Below the pieces are notes generated by a model. It searched no databases. It saw only the letters and a program-made list of their open reading frames with translations, and was not told where the DNA came from. From Caldifarciminota bacterium UBA1063 (lineage in GTDB: Bacteria > Hydrothermota > Hydrothermia > UBA1063), in NCBI GenBank assembly GCA_002316275.1, contig DCDE01000010.1, forward strand, positions 7,099-27,510: a DNA stretch of 20,412 bases, read 5' to 3'. Each line of letters opens with the position of its first letter. Positions within the stretch are counted from its first letter, which is position 1. Positions 6,479-15,639 of this stretch are shown piece by piece. A program made the translations under genes and the position numbers.

Positions 6479-7650
6479 AAGGTAAAAGAATAGCCATCAT
6501 AGTTATTGTTGTGATAATTTTAGCAGTTATCATTGGACTTAATGTAAAGAATTCTGGTAGAAATGTGCCTACTGTCCAAGTTGAAGTCGTTTCAGTGGGT
6601 CCAATACGAGAAATCGTGAGGGCGGATGGTGAAATTAAAGCGGAGAAGCAGGTAGATATCGGTTCTGATATAATGGGCAGAATTGAGAAGATTTATGTCG
6701 AGCTCGGTGATTATGTAAATAAAGGTGATACCCTTTGCCTTATAGACAGGCAATCTTATGAAGTAAAAGTGAAAAGTCTTGAAATTACATTAGATAATCT
6801 CAAAACGCAACTCGAAAAGGTTAAGAAGGACTATGAAAGGATGCAGAACCTTTTTGAAAAAGAGCTTGTTGCTGAGGCAGATCTTGAAAATGCGCGCATA
6901 CAGTACGAAAGCCTTAAGGCCCAGTATGAATCTACATTTTACTCTCTACAGGATGCTCAGTATTCCCTTAACAAAACTGTCATACTTGCTCCTATTTCAG
7001 GAAAAGTCATCAGTATTAACAAGGAAGTTGGTGAGATTGTTGTAATGGGCACAGTAAACACCTCGGCAACAGTTATTATGACAATTGCTGAACTTTCAAA
7101 AATGAAAGTTGATGCATATGTGGATGAATCTGAGGTCGTAAGGGTGAAGGATGGGTATCCCGCAGAGGTAAGTGTAACTGCCTATAACAACAAGACATTT
7201 AAAGGGGTAGTTAAGGCGCTTTCTGCTGCACCTTATCAGTCAACATCAACAACTTCAAGCTCTTTCACGACTGGAATAACCTATCCTGTTGAAATTAGTA
7301 TTGTGGATTCTGGGGTGTTATACCCAGGAATGACTGCAACATGTGAAATCATTGTGGCTAGTAAAGATTCCGTTGTGAAGGTTCCTATTCAAGCTTTAGG
7401 AAAAGATAGCAAGTCTGGTGAAGATTATCTGTTTGTCATAACTGGCGGGCAGGCGATAAAACAGCCAGTTAAAGTGGGTTTAATTGCTACAAACGAGGCA
7501 GAAATTATGGAAGGTGTATCTAAAGGAGATACGGTTGCAGTAGCCCCCTATACTACTCTTAGAACACTAAAAGATGGCCAGAAAGTAAAAGTTGAGGTGA
7601 GGAAAAAGGGATCTATGGCCACAACAAAAGGCAAATCGCAAAAAGGTTAA
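6475..7650 (+). CDS. MacA-like periplasmic adaptor (HlyD/RND adaptor family)
   Basis: A 391-residue membrane-fusion protein linking inner-membrane permease to outer-membrane channel. An N-terminal anchor helix (about 7-24) is followed by the standard adaptor order: first half of the lipoyl domain (about 50-95, RADGEIKAEKQVDIGSDIMG), an alpha-helical coiled-coil hairpin (about 97-163), the second lipoyl half (168-200, VILAPISGKVISINKEVGE), a beta-barrel domain (about 205-295) and a membrane-proximal domain (about 300-375). A Ser/Thr-rich stretch (255-266) sits in a barrel loop, a common place for it in MacA relatives. The ATG overlaps the TolC-like stop by 4 nt and has a GGAGG about 8 nt upstream. 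It is the fourth gene of the pump operon. Confidence 0.92.
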   Translation: MKGKRIAIIVIVVIILAVIIGLNVKNSGRNVPTVQVEVVSVGPIREIVRADGEIKAEKQVDIGSDIMGRIEKIYVELGDYVNKGDTLCLIDRQSYEVKVKSLEITLDNLKTQLEKVKKDYERMQNLFEKELVAEADLENARIQYESLKAQYESTFYSLQDAQYSLNKTVILAPISGKVISINKEVGEIVVMGTVNTSATVIMTIAELSKMKVDAYVDESEVVRVKDGYPAEVSVTAYNNKTFKGVVKALSAAPYQSTSTTSSSFTTGITYPVEISIVDSGVLYPGMTATCEIIVASKDSVVKVPIQALGKDSKSGEDYLFVITGGQAIKQPVKVGLIATNEAEIMEGVSKGDTVAVAPYTTLRTLKDGQKVKVEVRKKGSMATTKGKSQKG

Positions 7651-7657
7651 TCAATGT

Positions 7658-8329
7658 ATGGCTACCCTCATAGAATTACAAGATATTAAAAAAACATATT
7701 TTCTTGATTCGGTACCAGTAGAAGTTTTACGCGGAGTATCTTTAAGTGTTGATAAGGGAAGCTATATCTCTATTATGGGACCGTCAGGGTCGGGGAAGTC
7801 AACCTTGATGCACATCATAGGATGTCTTGATACCCCTACTTCTGGGTTATATAACCTGGAAGGTGCTCCTGTGCATACACTTGATGAAGAGAAACTTGCA
7901 GAAATCAGAAAACGAGAGATTGGATTCGTATTTCAGAATTTTAATCTGCTTCCACGTATTAGTGTCTTAGAAAATGTCGAATTACCAATGATATATATGA
8001 AGATTCCTCAAAAAGAACGAAGGGAAAGAGCAAAGGAACTTCTAGAAAGGGTTGGTATGGTTCACAGGTTACACCATAGGCCAACAGAAATCTCCGGCGG
8101 AGAAAGACAGAGAGTCGCAATTGCTAGGGCTCTTGCCAATGATCCAAACATAATACTTGCTGATGAACCAACAGGAAATCTTGATTCTGTATCTGCAAGC
8201 GAGATTCTAAACATCTTTGAAGGACTTCATAGGGAAGGGCGCACAATAATAATTGTGACCCATGACCATGAAGTGGCAAAAAGAGCCGAAAAAATTATTA
8301 GAATTAAAGATGGCTTAATAGAAGATTAG
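7658..8329 (+). CDS. LolD/MacB-type ABC transporter ATPase
   Basis: A 223-residue cytosolic ATPase that powers the permease encoded at 3305. All core motifs are intact: Walker A GPSGSGKST (41-49), Q-loop Gln93, signature ISGGERQR (145-152), Walker B IILADEPTGNLD (165-176) and switch His202. The E-P-T-G-N-L-D sequence and the compact size are typical of the MacB/LolD/FtsE subgroup. The ATG at 7658 has only a weak AAAGGT (7642-7647), so it probably depends on readthrough from the adaptor gene 7 nt upstream. It closes the operon; a hairpin follows at 8350-8377, facing the convergent acyl-CoA synthetase gene. Confidence 0.93.
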   Translation: MATLIELQDIKKTYFLDSVPVEVLRGVSLSVDKGSYISIMGPSGSGKSTLMHIIGCLDTPTSGLYNLEGAPVHTLDEEKLAEIRKREIGFVFQNFNLLPRISVLENVELPMIYMKIPQKERRERAKELLERVGMVHRLHHRPTEISGGERQRVAIARALANDPNIILADEPTGNLDSVSASEILNIFEGLHREGRTIIIVTHDHEVAKRAEKIIRIKDGLIED

Positions 8330-8349
8330 TTTAAGGACTTTTAGTTTCT

Positions 8350-8377
8350 AAAAATGAAGATTCACTATTTCATTTTT
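8350..8377. terminator. AT-rich inverted repeat between convergent genes, possible bidirectional terminator
   Basis: AAAAATGAA (8350-8358) and TTCATTTTT (8369-8377) form a perfect 9-bp inverted repeat with a 10-nt loop. Reading from the plus strand the right arm and following bases are T-rich, and the reverse holds on the minus strand. It lies 20 nt after the ATPase stop and covers the stop codon of the convergent gene. The stem is weak in G+C, so efficiency is uncertain. Confidence 0.45.
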
Positions 8378-10106
8378 TATTCTCAGTTCTCTGCTGCTCA
8401 AATAAGTATCTTTTGATCTTCATTGACGTATTCTTAGGAAATTCCTCTTCTCTAATGGTAAATCTTCTTACTCTTTTATATTCTGCAAGACTATCACATT
8501 GCATCTCAATCTCTCGGTCTATTAGCTTGTATATATCTTCAAAAGTCGGATTTTCGATGCCCCTTTCTCTAAAATATTCATACACGGCTTCGAACTTTGG
8601 ATAAACAATTGCATGGACTTCTTCATGTTTCTTTTTAGAATCGTAAGCTCCTATTACAAGTACTTCTTCAATGTAAGGTGATCTTAAAAGCACAGTCTCA
8701 ACTTCTTCAGGATAAACGTTCTTTCCGCCGGCTGTAACAATAACACTCTTTTTACGCCCTGTGATGTACACGTATCCATCCTTGTCTAAATAACCCATGT
8801 CCCCCGTCAAAAACCAGCCATCATCAGTAAAAACAGATCGAGTAGCTTCCTCGTTCTTATAGTACCCAACCATAACCATAGGCCCCTTTACAGATATCTC
8901 ACCTATACCTTCCGAGTTTGGTTCGTGTACCCTTATCTCAGCATAAGGGACAGGAAGCCCTGCACTTTCATTTCTTGGACAGCAAAGGGGATTTAGAGCT
9001 ATTACAGGAGAGGTTTCGGAAAGGCCATACCCCTGAAGAATTGGAAAGCCCATCTCTTCAAGCGCTTTTGAAACCCATCTGGGAAGAGCAGCCCCTCCAG
9101 ATACTAAGTAGTGGAGATGATCCATCCCGAGTTGAGTCCTTATACTTTTGAACAGAACTTTCGCTGCTCTACCCTTTAGAAAGGAATCCAGTCCCTTTGA
9201 AACGCCTTTCAAACCAGTAAAGACCGTTTTCAAAAGTATACCTGATTTTTCAACATTAGTTAGAATACCTTCAACTATCTTTTCAAGTAGCAACGGGACC
9301 ACGAGCATTATCGTAGGCCTAACGTATTGCATCTCTTCTATCATTATCTTCGATTTTAATGAGCTTGCATAAGCGATAGATGCGCCGCCGGCAATGGGCA
9401 CAATCATTCCACACGTCTGCTCGTAAATATGATGGAGGGGTAAAACCGAGAAAAAGATATCACCAGGGCCGTAGTGCAAAGTCTGGTATAGTGAATCTAC
9501 ATCCGACATAATATTCTTATGTGAAAGGACCACACCTTTAGAAACTCCAGTTGTTCCGGAAGTATACAAAATCACAGCGTAATCGTCAAGGGAAACTTTT
9601 GCACTCGACATCCCCGTCTTCACTTCCTTAAAAATATCTTCATAACAAGGTAGAGCGAAGTTATTGGGTTCCATGCTTATAATGTGCTTTAGCGTTTGGA
9701 CTTCCTTTTTAATTTCTAAAAGATCTTCAAGAAACGCATTCTGGGCAATAATCGTGGTAGCTTCAGAATCTTCTAAAATAAACTTGATTTCTGGTATTTT
9801 TAGCCTTGCATCGACTGGGACTACAGTTACACCAAGCCATTGATATGCAAAATAACCAACCACCCAATAAGGTGAATTTTCGCCAATAACGGCTGCTTTA
9901 TCGCCCTTTTTTAAACCAACTTCGTCTCTCAAGTATTTCGCTAACCTTTTTATGTGATTGTACATATCCTCATATGTAAAAGTGACCCATTCCTCTTTCT
10001 CCCTCATCATCAATGCCATTTGATCCTTGTATAAAGTACATGACCTTTCTAACATTTCTGGAATTGTAAACCATCCTATTCCTGGCCTAACAGTGGGAAA
10101 TTGCAT
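8370..10106 (-). CDS. long-chain acyl-CoA synthetase (AMP-forming)
   Basis: A 578-residue adenylate-forming enzyme that activates a fatty acid with ATP and joins it to coenzyme A. Motifs in order: the phosphate loop YTSGTTGVSKG (181-191, with Val where Pro is usual), GYGLSETSP (359-367), TGD (434-436), the hinge GRKKS (450-454) with VTAGGKNVYPEEVE (457-470), and the C-terminal catalytic Lys563 within NTSMKIKR. The last motif follows the long-chain acyl-CoA synthetase form rather than the acetyl-CoA synthetase form. Residues 221-230 (VLPLHHIYEQ) also match the long-chain group. No signal peptide or membrane helix is seen; the enzyme is probably cytosolic or peripherally membrane-bound. The ATG at 10106 has a perfect AGGAGG (10114-10119). 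A dedicated promoter lies just upstream, so it is a separate unit from the sugar operon. Whether it serves lipid synthesis or fatty acid use cannot be told. Confidence 0.9.
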   Translation of the reverse strand: MQFPTVRPGIGWFTIPEMLERSCTLYKDQMALMMREKEEWVTFTYEDMYNHIKRLAKYLRDEVGLKKGDKAAVIGENSPYWVVGYFAYQWLGVTVVPVDARLKIPEIKFILEDSEATTIIAQNAFLEDLLEIKKEVQTLKHIISMEPNNFALPCYEDIFKEVKTGMSSAKVSLDDYAVILYTSGTTGVSKGVVLSHKNIMSDVDSLYQTLHYGPGDIFFSVLPLHHIYEQTCGMIVPIAGGASIAYASSLKSKIMIEEMQYVRPTIMLVVPLLLEKIVEGILTNVEKSGILLKTVFTGLKGVSKGLDSFLKGRAAKVLFKSIRTQLGMDHLHYLVSGGAALPRWVSKALEEMGFPILQGYGLSETSPVIALNPLCCPRNESAGLPVPYAEIRVHEPNSEGIGEISVKGPMVMVGYYKNEEATRSVFTDDGWFLTGDMGYLDKDGYVYITGRKKSVIVTAGGKNVYPEEVETVLLRSPYIEEVLVIGAYDSKKKHEEVHAIVYPKFEAVYEYFRERGIENPTFEDIYKLIDREIEMQCDSLAEYKRVRRFTIREEEFPKNTSMKIKRYLFEQQRTENKK

Positions 10107-10133
10107 AAATATTCCTCCTTTTAGTACCTCGAA

Positions 10134-10162
10134 ATTTTAAATGTTACAGTACAGAATGTCAA
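10134..10162 (-). promoter_or_regulatory. sigma70-type promoter of the acyl-CoA synthetase gene
   Basis: On the minus strand, TTGACA (10157-10162, a perfect -35), a 17-nt spacer, then TAAAAT (10134-10139). Transcription would begin near 10127, about 20 nt before the ATG at 10106, leaving room for the AGGAGG at 10114-10119. It is the best promoter in the window and shows that TAAAAT works as a -10 form here. Confidence 0.8.
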
Positions 10163-10168
10163 ATTTTC

Positions 10169-10879
10169 TTACTCTTCTTGTAAAATCTCTTTACGCCTCT
10201 TCTCAAACTCCTCATTCGCTACAGCGAAATCCTCCTTTCTTCCAAGATCAAGCCAGAACCCATCATGTCTATATACACTAATCTCAAGCTTATCTTTCAA
10301 TAAATCATCTACAAGATCGGGAAGGTCATATTTTCTATTTGCCTCAATCCTTCTAAGGATGTAGGGGTTAAATACGTAAACGCCCATTGAGACATAGTAA
10401 TCTATCACAGGTTTTTCTGCATAGTCCTTAAGTTTTTCACCATCGAATGTAACCACACCAAAATCCACATTAACTGACCTTTTTATGATCCCAATGGTTA
10501 GGGGGCTACCTTGAACAAGATGAAATCTATATATTTTTGAAAAATCGAGGTCGGTAAGGGTATCTCCATTTATCACAAGGAATGACTCATCCAACTTATC
10601 TCTCAAAAGCTTTAAGGGTCCCACTGTCCCTAATTCCCGATCCTCAACAGAATATTCAATCTTTGCTCCCCACTTTGTTCCATCATTAAAATATGATTTT
10701 ATTAGTCCAGCCAAGTGCCCGCATGCCACATAAATTTCCTTGAAGCCACATCTTACAAGTTTTGAAACAATTATCTCCATGATAGGCATATCACCAACAG
10801 GCATTAAAGGTTTTGGAATGACAGTGGAATAAGGCTCAAGCCGCTTGCCCTTCCCACCCGCAAGAATCACCGCTTTCAT
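10169..10879 (-). CDS. sugar-phosphate nucleotidyltransferase (single-domain)
   Basis: A 236-residue cytosolic enzyme of the NTP_transferase family, which makes an NDP-sugar and diphosphate from NTP and a sugar 1-phosphate. The nucleotide loop AGGKGKRL (7-14) leads to IPKPLMPV (21-28); NGD (104-106) gives the metal Asp, with YAEKP (153-157) in the sugar region and GFWLDLG (207-213) near the end. It has no C-terminal left-handed helix, unlike bacterial ADP-glucose pyrophosphorylase and the fusion protein at the head of this operon. The base and sugar cannot be told; glucose is plausible because it sits last in an alpha-glucan operon. The ATG at 10879 is preferred over 10891: GGAG (10886-10889) lies 6 nt upstream, and the ATG overlaps the branching enzyme stop by 1 nt (TAATG). 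Confidence 0.9.
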   Translation of the reverse strand: MKAVILAGGKGKRLEPYSTVIPKPLMPVGDMPIMEIIVSKLVRCGFKEIYVACGHLAGLIKSYFNDGTKWGAKIEYSVEDRELGTVGPLKLLRDKLDESFLVINGDTLTDLDFSKIYRFHLVQGSPLTIGIIKRSVNVDFGVVTFDGEKLKDYAEKPVIDYYVSMGVYVFNPYILRRIEANRKYDLPDLVDDLLKDKLEISVYRHDGFWLDLGRKEDFAVANEEFEKRRKEILQEE

Positions 10880-12570
10880 TAAAGTCTCCATTCAAATGGA
10901 TCGATATCTTTAAATAACCGATCTTTGTCTTCCACAGAATATAAAAAGTTAAGGTCTTCCTCAGATGGGTGACCCTCGTTCCTTATTACTTTCAACATGT
11001 CAAGCAGTCTTTTACAATGCTCATAATGTGTGGTGACCCGACGTTCTGCATAATCCCTTGCACTCCAGGTAGTTATAAGGAACTGCCAATCGGAAGATTG
11101 TAACAGGAGTAGTTCTCTACCCAGTTGTCTTAGCACCCTTAAATAGAGTGAGTCCCCTTTAGACCCATCGTCCAGCGCTTCCTCAAAAAATCTATGCTCA
11201 ATTTCGTATATCTTCTCCCATGTCCAACTGGTCCAATTATTTAGCCAGACCCAGTGGAAACCACCCTCTCCCCATGACCCTTCGGGTAAATTAACCGCTG
11301 TTTCAGGTGGAAACATCGAATTATATTCAGAAAGGGTGACAGGATATACCTCTCCAGTTTTTGCCAGGTTTTCAAAAAGCAGTTCTATCCAATCGATTCC
11401 TTCAAACCACCAGTGTCCATACAGTTCTGTATCAAATGGTGCTACAATTATAGGATTTTCAAGTTCGGAATCTGAGACAATCCCTTTTAGAATATCAGTG
11501 AAATGAGCTGCATGAGATCGCAAAGCCGCCTCTGCCCATTCCCTCTTGTACTCATCTTTGCTTCCCAAGTCCACATTCCTTCCAGTAATTCTCCAATACC
11601 GCAGTCCTCCTGGGAAGTGTTTCTTATGAAACTCTAAATATGCAAAATCGCCGGGATAGCCGGCATCCCTTGACCATACCTGCAGAGCAGTTCTGGGGTC
11701 CCGGGCAAAAACAGCTGCACCACTAATTTTTCCTGGTGAAACTGCATAGTAGTTGTGTAGGGTGTCTTTTTTCTCGACTTCGGTAGGTTTGTATGCTAAC
11801 GACTGTACCTCCCACAACGCTTTTAATGCATCGAAGAGACCTATGTAAGTGCCAACAGCCTTTCCGCCTTCTATTAAATGATGATCTACTAAGAAATAGG
11901 AAATGCCTGCCCTATTATAAATTTCCTCAAGCCCCATCCTTACATATGGATTATAATTGCCAACCGGTGCTTTCCACTTATAAGAAAATCTATATGCCAG
12001 CTCGGGGGGCCAAATACCTGCTGGACTCATTCCTATGTTGGTAACAAAAGCCCTTTTACCTTCAAGTACTTGAGCATAACAAGATCGGTCATCTAGAAGT
12101 AATGGTAGATAACCATGCGTTGCCCCAGATGTTATAATCTCAATTAAACCATCTTTATAAAATTTTGCAAATTGTCCAACTATATCCCGATTTATCGACT
12201 CAAAGTAGTCTCCAACATTTTCAAAAAAACGTTGCCAGAAAATTGATATACGAGCCCTTTCTAAATACCCAGTTTTTCTGAAATATAGTTCATCATCTTT
12301 TGCAGAATCAATCTTTTGTTCAATATAACCAGCTAATCCCTCCTTAAATCTTTCATCTTTAAGTTGCTCTTGTAAAACAGGCGTAAGACCCAGAGTAATA
12401 GAAGCCCTTATTCCTTTAGAGGTTAAGCGGTTTAGTGCTGACAAGAGCGGAAGATAGCTTTCTGAAGCTGCCTCATATAGCCACTCAGCACCGTGAGGCC
12501 ATATACCGTGCCCCAAAACGTAGGGCAGGTGGGAATGCAGAACGAGCGCAAAGTAACCTTTTTTTGCCAT
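10879..12570 (-). CDS. GH57 1,4-alpha-glucan branching enzyme
   Basis: A 563-residue cytosolic enzyme that cuts alpha-1,4 chains and rejoins them as alpha-1,6 branches, as in glycogen synthesis. All five GH57 regions of the branching-enzyme type (Thermus TTHA1902, Thermococcus TK1436) are visible: HSHLPY (12-17), TSGATHGYLPLL (148-159), GIWPPELAYR (185-194) with nucleophile Glu190, APFDTELYGHWWFEG (377-391) with acid/base Asp380, and the Trp-rich region around GSWGEGGFHWVW (431-442). The stretch FARDPRTALQVWSRD (288-302) is also characteristic. The C-terminal part (about 440-563) is the helical domain of the DUF1957 type. Family work links true branching to a flexible loop bearing a Tyr; Tyr242 is a candidate, but I have not aligned it. 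AGGAG (12576-12580) precedes the ATG, and GalT ends 9 nt upstream. Confidence 0.92.
   Translation of the reverse strand: MAKKGYFALVLHSHLPYVLGHGIWPHGAEWLYEAASESYLPLLSALNRLTSKGIRASITLGLTPVLQEQLKDERFKEGLAGYIEQKIDSAKDDELYFRKTGYLERARISIFWQRFFENVGDYFESINRDIVGQFAKFYKDGLIEIITSGATHGYLPLLLDDRSCYAQVLEGKRAFVTNIGMSPAGIWPPELAYRFSYKWKAPVGNYNPYVRMGLEEIYNRAGISYFLVDHHLIEGGKAVGTYIGLFDALKALWEVQSLAYKPTEVEKKDTLHNYYAVSPGKISGAAVFARDPRTALQVWSRDAGYPGDFAYLEFHKKHFPGGLRYWRITGRNVDLGSKDEYKREWAEAALRSHAAHFTDILKGIVSDSELENPIIVAPFDTELYGHWWFEGIDWIELLFENLAKTGEVYPVTLSEYNSMFPPETAVNLPEGSWGEGGFHWVWLNNWTSWTWEKIYEIEHRFFEEALDDGSKGDSLYLRVLRQLGRELLLLQSSDWQFLITTWSARDYAERRVTTHYEHCKRLLDMLKVIRNEGHPSEEDLNFLYSVEDKDRLFKDIDPFEWRL
10886..10889 (-). 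promoter_or_regulatory. ribosome binding site that sets the nucleotidyltransferase start
   Basis: GGAG on the minus strand, 6 nt before the ATG at 10879. It overlaps the alternative ATG at 10891, which therefore is probably not the start. Confidence 0.7.
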
Positions 12571-12579
12571 ATATGCTCC

Positions 12580-13614
12580 TTAAAAAGTGATTTCCGCCTC
12601 TCTTAAATAGATTACAGATTCTTCTGGCGGAGTTGGATTTATATAAAGCCCTGATCCCCACTCAAAGCCAGCTATCTTTGTAATTCGCGGAATTAGTTCG
12701 ATATGCCAGTGGTAATCGTACTCGATAGTACTCCAATAATCTGCTCTTCCCGGTCGTGTGTGCGGACTTGGCGCAGTGTGTAAAACCATGTTAAAAGGTG
12801 GGTCATTTAAAACCACTTTAATCCTAAGAAGCATCTCTTTAAGTACACTAGCAAGTATACCCAATTCCTGATCATCTAATAGTGCAAAATCGTGCAGGTG
12901 TCTCTTAGGTATTAGCCATGTTTCAAAGGGGAAAGATGCCGCAAACGGTTCCCATACAAGGTATCCGTCCCTTTCCAGAACGACTCTTGAGCCAAACTGC
13001 AATTCCTGATTTATAATATCACAAAGAAGGCAGCGTTCTTTAGCAAGATAATGATCTTTTGAAGATCTAAGTTCTGTAACTACAACTGTCGGAATCATAG
13101 GAGTTGCAATGAGCTGCGAGTGAGGATGTGAGAGGGAAGCCCCTGCCTCCCTTCCATAATTTTTGAACACGAGAGTATATCTAATTCTAAGATCTTTTCG
13201 TAAATCTCTGAGCCTTTCTCTATAGGCAATTAATACCTTCTGGATTTGTTCTATACTTAAATCAGCGAGACTTTTATCATGTTCAGGTGTCTCGATGATC
13301 ACTTCGTGAGCCCCTATGCCACTTATTTTATCAAAGAGGCCTGTTGCTTCGCGCCTTAGTTCGCCTTCTATCCTCAAAGCAGGAAACTTGTTGGAAACTA
13401 CTCTTACATCCCATCCTGGGGTGTTTGGCTGTCTATCCTTTGGACCTATTACAAAGATTTCTGGTGGGGTTGTGTGTTCATGACCATAGCAAAATGGGCA
13501 TACTCCAGATTTTATTTCCTCTTTGGCAACAACATAGTCAGAAGGTCTTCTCCCTCGTTCTGTTGAAATTACAGTCCATCGGACCCTAAACACGTCGTAT
13601 CTCAGTTCAGGCAT
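12580..13614 (-). CDS. galT: galactose-1-phosphate uridylyltransferase
   Basis: A 344-residue cytosolic enzyme of the Leloir pathway that exchanges UMP between UDP-glucose and galactose 1-phosphate through a uridylylated histidine. The zinc site is visible: Cys39 and Cys42 (CPFC), probably His112, and His163. The active-site triad H-P-H (163-165) with Gln167 gives nucleophile His165. YHWHIEL (301-307) and the GSGLYINPTPPE end (320-331) are typical. A second CxxC (195-198) occurs in CLLCDI. The ATG at 13614 has GGAGG 8 nt upstream and overlaps the 3' end of the GH57 gene by 8 nt. No galK or galE lies nearby, so its partner may be an alpha-glucan-derived sugar phosphate; a related nucleotide-hexose transferase role (for example ADP-glucose linked) is possible. 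Confidence 0.88.
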   Translation of the reverse strand: MPELRYDVFRVRWTVISTERGRRPSDYVVAKEEIKSGVCPFCYGHEHTTPPEIFVIGPKDRQPNTPGWDVRVVSNKFPALRIEGELRREATGLFDKISGIGAHEVIIETPEHDKSLADLSIEQIQKVLIAYRERLRDLRKDLRIRYTLVFKNYGREAGASLSHPHSQLIATPMIPTVVVTELRSSKDHYLAKERCLLCDIINQELQFGSRVVLERDGYLVWEPFAASFPFETWLIPKRHLHDFALLDDQELGILASVLKEMLLRIKVVLNDPPFNMVLHTAPSPHTRPGRADYWSTIEYDYHWHIELIPRITKIAGFEWGSGLYINPTPPEESVIYLREAEITF

Positions 13615-15628
13615 TACTTTTTCCTCCTTTGAATGTTATTGTTACCTTATCTTTAAATGACTCTTTTTCTACCCTCTTCATAAATAAAATACAGCTCCCC
13701 TGGTACACTAAATCAAATCCCCCTTCAGATTGTGATATAGTAAGAACAGGATAAATGTATATATTCTCACTCTCCTCGCACTCTATGAGGACTGAGCATT
13801 TTAGGACATCATCGACTATTTCGATAGACTTTGAATCCTCCATGTAAAAGTCAGACTCCATAATCGAATAGAGATTCCCATTTGAACTAACTTTAGGGGA
13901 CTCTAATTTTAAGTTTAACTCAAGGGCAACAATATGATCGAGAGGTTCTTCTCCACGACATCTCCGAAGAATCTCAATGGAATCATTCAGGAGGATGACA
14001 GATTTTTGAAGGCGAACGCTTAATGGATGCTCTCCCTGAAGGACACCTGTGCGATACATCTTAATCCCATTTTCTATCCGTCTAAATGCAAAGCAACCTT
14101 GAACGAAGTCACCCATCTCATTGTATCTACCGTACCTTAGCTCATCCGGTTTCACATATATAGGAAGGAAATGGTCTATTAGTGAATATCTTAAGTACTT
14201 ATCGTATACCATCTCCTTTGCGCTTTTTTCGTCAATATATTTCTTAAATTCGTGTATTGAAGCCACTCCCTCCTGTGGAGCATCACCAACCGTAATACCG
14301 CGGTGATAATGCTCGAATCTCCTAGCAAGTGTATCTTGAAAATTATATCTAAAACCAAAATGGGAAATTTCGTAAATAGTTCCACCTTTGTGAGGTGCTA
14401 CTGAAACTCTCAATTTTTTATTTCGAAGAGAAACTTCTTCCTTGCCGTCTTTATTAAAGTCATCAATCATATATGTTGGTGTTTTTATTTTGGCATCTAC
14501 ACCAATGAGGTTTTCATATATTTCCTTTCGAAGGTGCGGCAGGTAAAGTCCTCCGAAGACCCCATGCCAGTAAGCATCATTACATTGTGCTTTGTACAGA
14601 GAGTCTTTCATTTTTTCGGACCTTTTATCTTTTAAGAGATTGGATATAAAGAGCATTTTTTTATGCAAATTATTAGATTCTTCGTATTTTACAAGGAAAT
14701 TTCGCCATATACCCCCACGGACAAACCTTCGGTACCTGTCAAATAAGCCCTTGTCTTTCAATATGTTCATAAAATCGATAAACTCCAAGGCTCCCTCCGC
14801 CGGGAGAGACCACTCTCCCATTTCAAAATAGGACGCAGTAGGTAGATAAATCCTTCCAAAAGGCGGGAACTTTTGCATGGCTTCAGTGTATGTCAAAGTT
14901 TTAATTTCGTCGCTTTTTATGATTCCTTCCACAAATTTTTGAAGCCACTTTTTTTCATAAACCCATTCGTAAGTGCCTGGCCAGGCACCGAATTTTTCGC
15001 CATCATCAAAAATTATGGCCAAATCCCCCGGAATATTTTTTATGTAGTCTATGCTCTGGCTAACTTCTCTAAACGGTACAAGGTATCTCAAGGTTTCATC
15101 AATGGGGAAAATGGCTAAGGTATTACCTTCAGATTCGGTTAAATAGTAACCGTAGAGTTCTTCTTTCCTTTTGCCAGCAGAAAGGAAGTGAAAATCATCT
15201 ACCATAACATACTTAACCCCGCTTTCTACGAGGGCTGGAACAATTTCAGATTCCCACACTCGCTCGGTAAGCCAGAGACCCTGAGGGGTTATACCAAACC
15301 TGTCCTTTATGTACTTCATAGCCATGTTAATCTGGCCCACTCTATCTCTGTGAGGAATAGAAGCGAGAACAGGCTCATAGAATCCGCTGATTACAAGTTC
15401 TACCTGTCCTCTTGCCACCATTTCTCTTATTAATTCAATTAATTCCGGGTGCTCGCTCTCAAAGAAAAGCCAAAGGGGGCCTGTGGTATGTAAGGAGAAT
15501 TTGAAATCTGGGTAATCGTATAAAACATCTATAAAAGGCTTATAACTCACATTAAAAACATGTTCGAAAACATGTTTGAAATTGCCGATAGGCTGATGAT
15601 TATGAACACCAAAAAGGAGTTGCTTCAT
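13607..15628 (-). CDS. GH57 4-alpha-glucanotransferase / alpha-amylase (TLGT type)
   Basis: A 673-residue GH57 enzyme resembling Thermococcus litoralis 4-alpha-glucanotransferase and Dictyoglomus AmyA, which transfers or hydrolyses alpha-1,4-glucan segments. From the ATG, the catalytic barrel begins LLFGVHNHQPIGNF (residues 4-17); WLTERVWE (119-126) contains nucleophile Glu122 and FDDGEKFG (207-214) the catalytic Asp (208/209). The middle helical and C-terminal beta-sandwich domains (DUF1925/DUF1926 type) fill roughly 290-673, including the motif NDAYWHGVFGGLYLPHLR near 350-367. No signal peptide, so cytosolic action on storage glucan is likely. The ATG at 15628 is chosen over an in-frame GTG at 15634, because the GTG overlaps the AGGAGG. 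Upstream, the amylase-like gene ends only 9 nt before the start. Confidence 0.92.
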   Translation of the reverse strand: MKQLLFGVHNHQPIGNFKHVFEHVFNVSYKPFIDVLYDYPDFKFSLHTTGPLWLFFESEHPELIELIREMVARGQVELVISGFYEPVLASIPHRDRVGQINMAMKYIKDRFGITPQGLWLTERVWESEIVPALVESGVKYVMVDDFHFLSAGKRKEELYGYYLTESEGNTLAIFPIDETLRYLVPFREVSQSIDYIKNIPGDLAIIFDDGEKFGAWPGTYEWVYEKKWLQKFVEGIIKSDEIKTLTYTEAMQKFPPFGRIYLPTASYFEMGEWSLPAEGALEFIDFMNILKDKGLFDRYRRFVRGGIWRNFLVKYEESNNLHKKMLFISNLLKDKRSEKMKDSLYKAQCNDAYWHGVFGGLYLPHLRKEIYENLIGVDAKIKTPTYMIDDFNKDGKEEVSLRNKKLRVSVAPHKGGTIYEISHFGFRYNFQDTLARRFEHYHRGITVGDAPQEGVASIHEFKKYIDEKSAKEMVYDKYLRYSLIDHFLPIYVKPDELRYGRYNEMGDFVQGCFAFRRIENGIKMYRTGVLQGEHPLSVRLQKSVILLNDSIEILRRCRGEEPLDHIVALELNLKLESPKVSSNGNLYSIMESDFYMEDSKSIEIVDDVLKCSVLIECEESENIYIYPVLTISQSEGGFDLVYQGSCILFMKRVEKESFKDKVTITFKGGKSNA

Positions 15629-15633
15629 TTTCA

Positions 15634-15639
15634 CCTCCT
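15634..15639 (-). promoter_or_regulatory. AGGAGG ribosome site merged with the upstream stop codon
   Basis: On the minus strand the upstream gene ends in TAG, whose last two bases begin the AGGAGG. The ATG at 15628 follows after 5 nt. This places the start at 15628 and rules against the GTG at 15632-15634. Confidence 0.85.

Noticed and set aside
8410..8440. Acyl-CoA synthetase C-terminal motif reads NTSMKIKR instead of the acetyl-CoA synthetase-like TxxGK
   Set aside because: Long-chain acyl-CoA synthetases usually lack that Gly and keep the Lys, so this is a normal family variant and not a lost catalytic residue.
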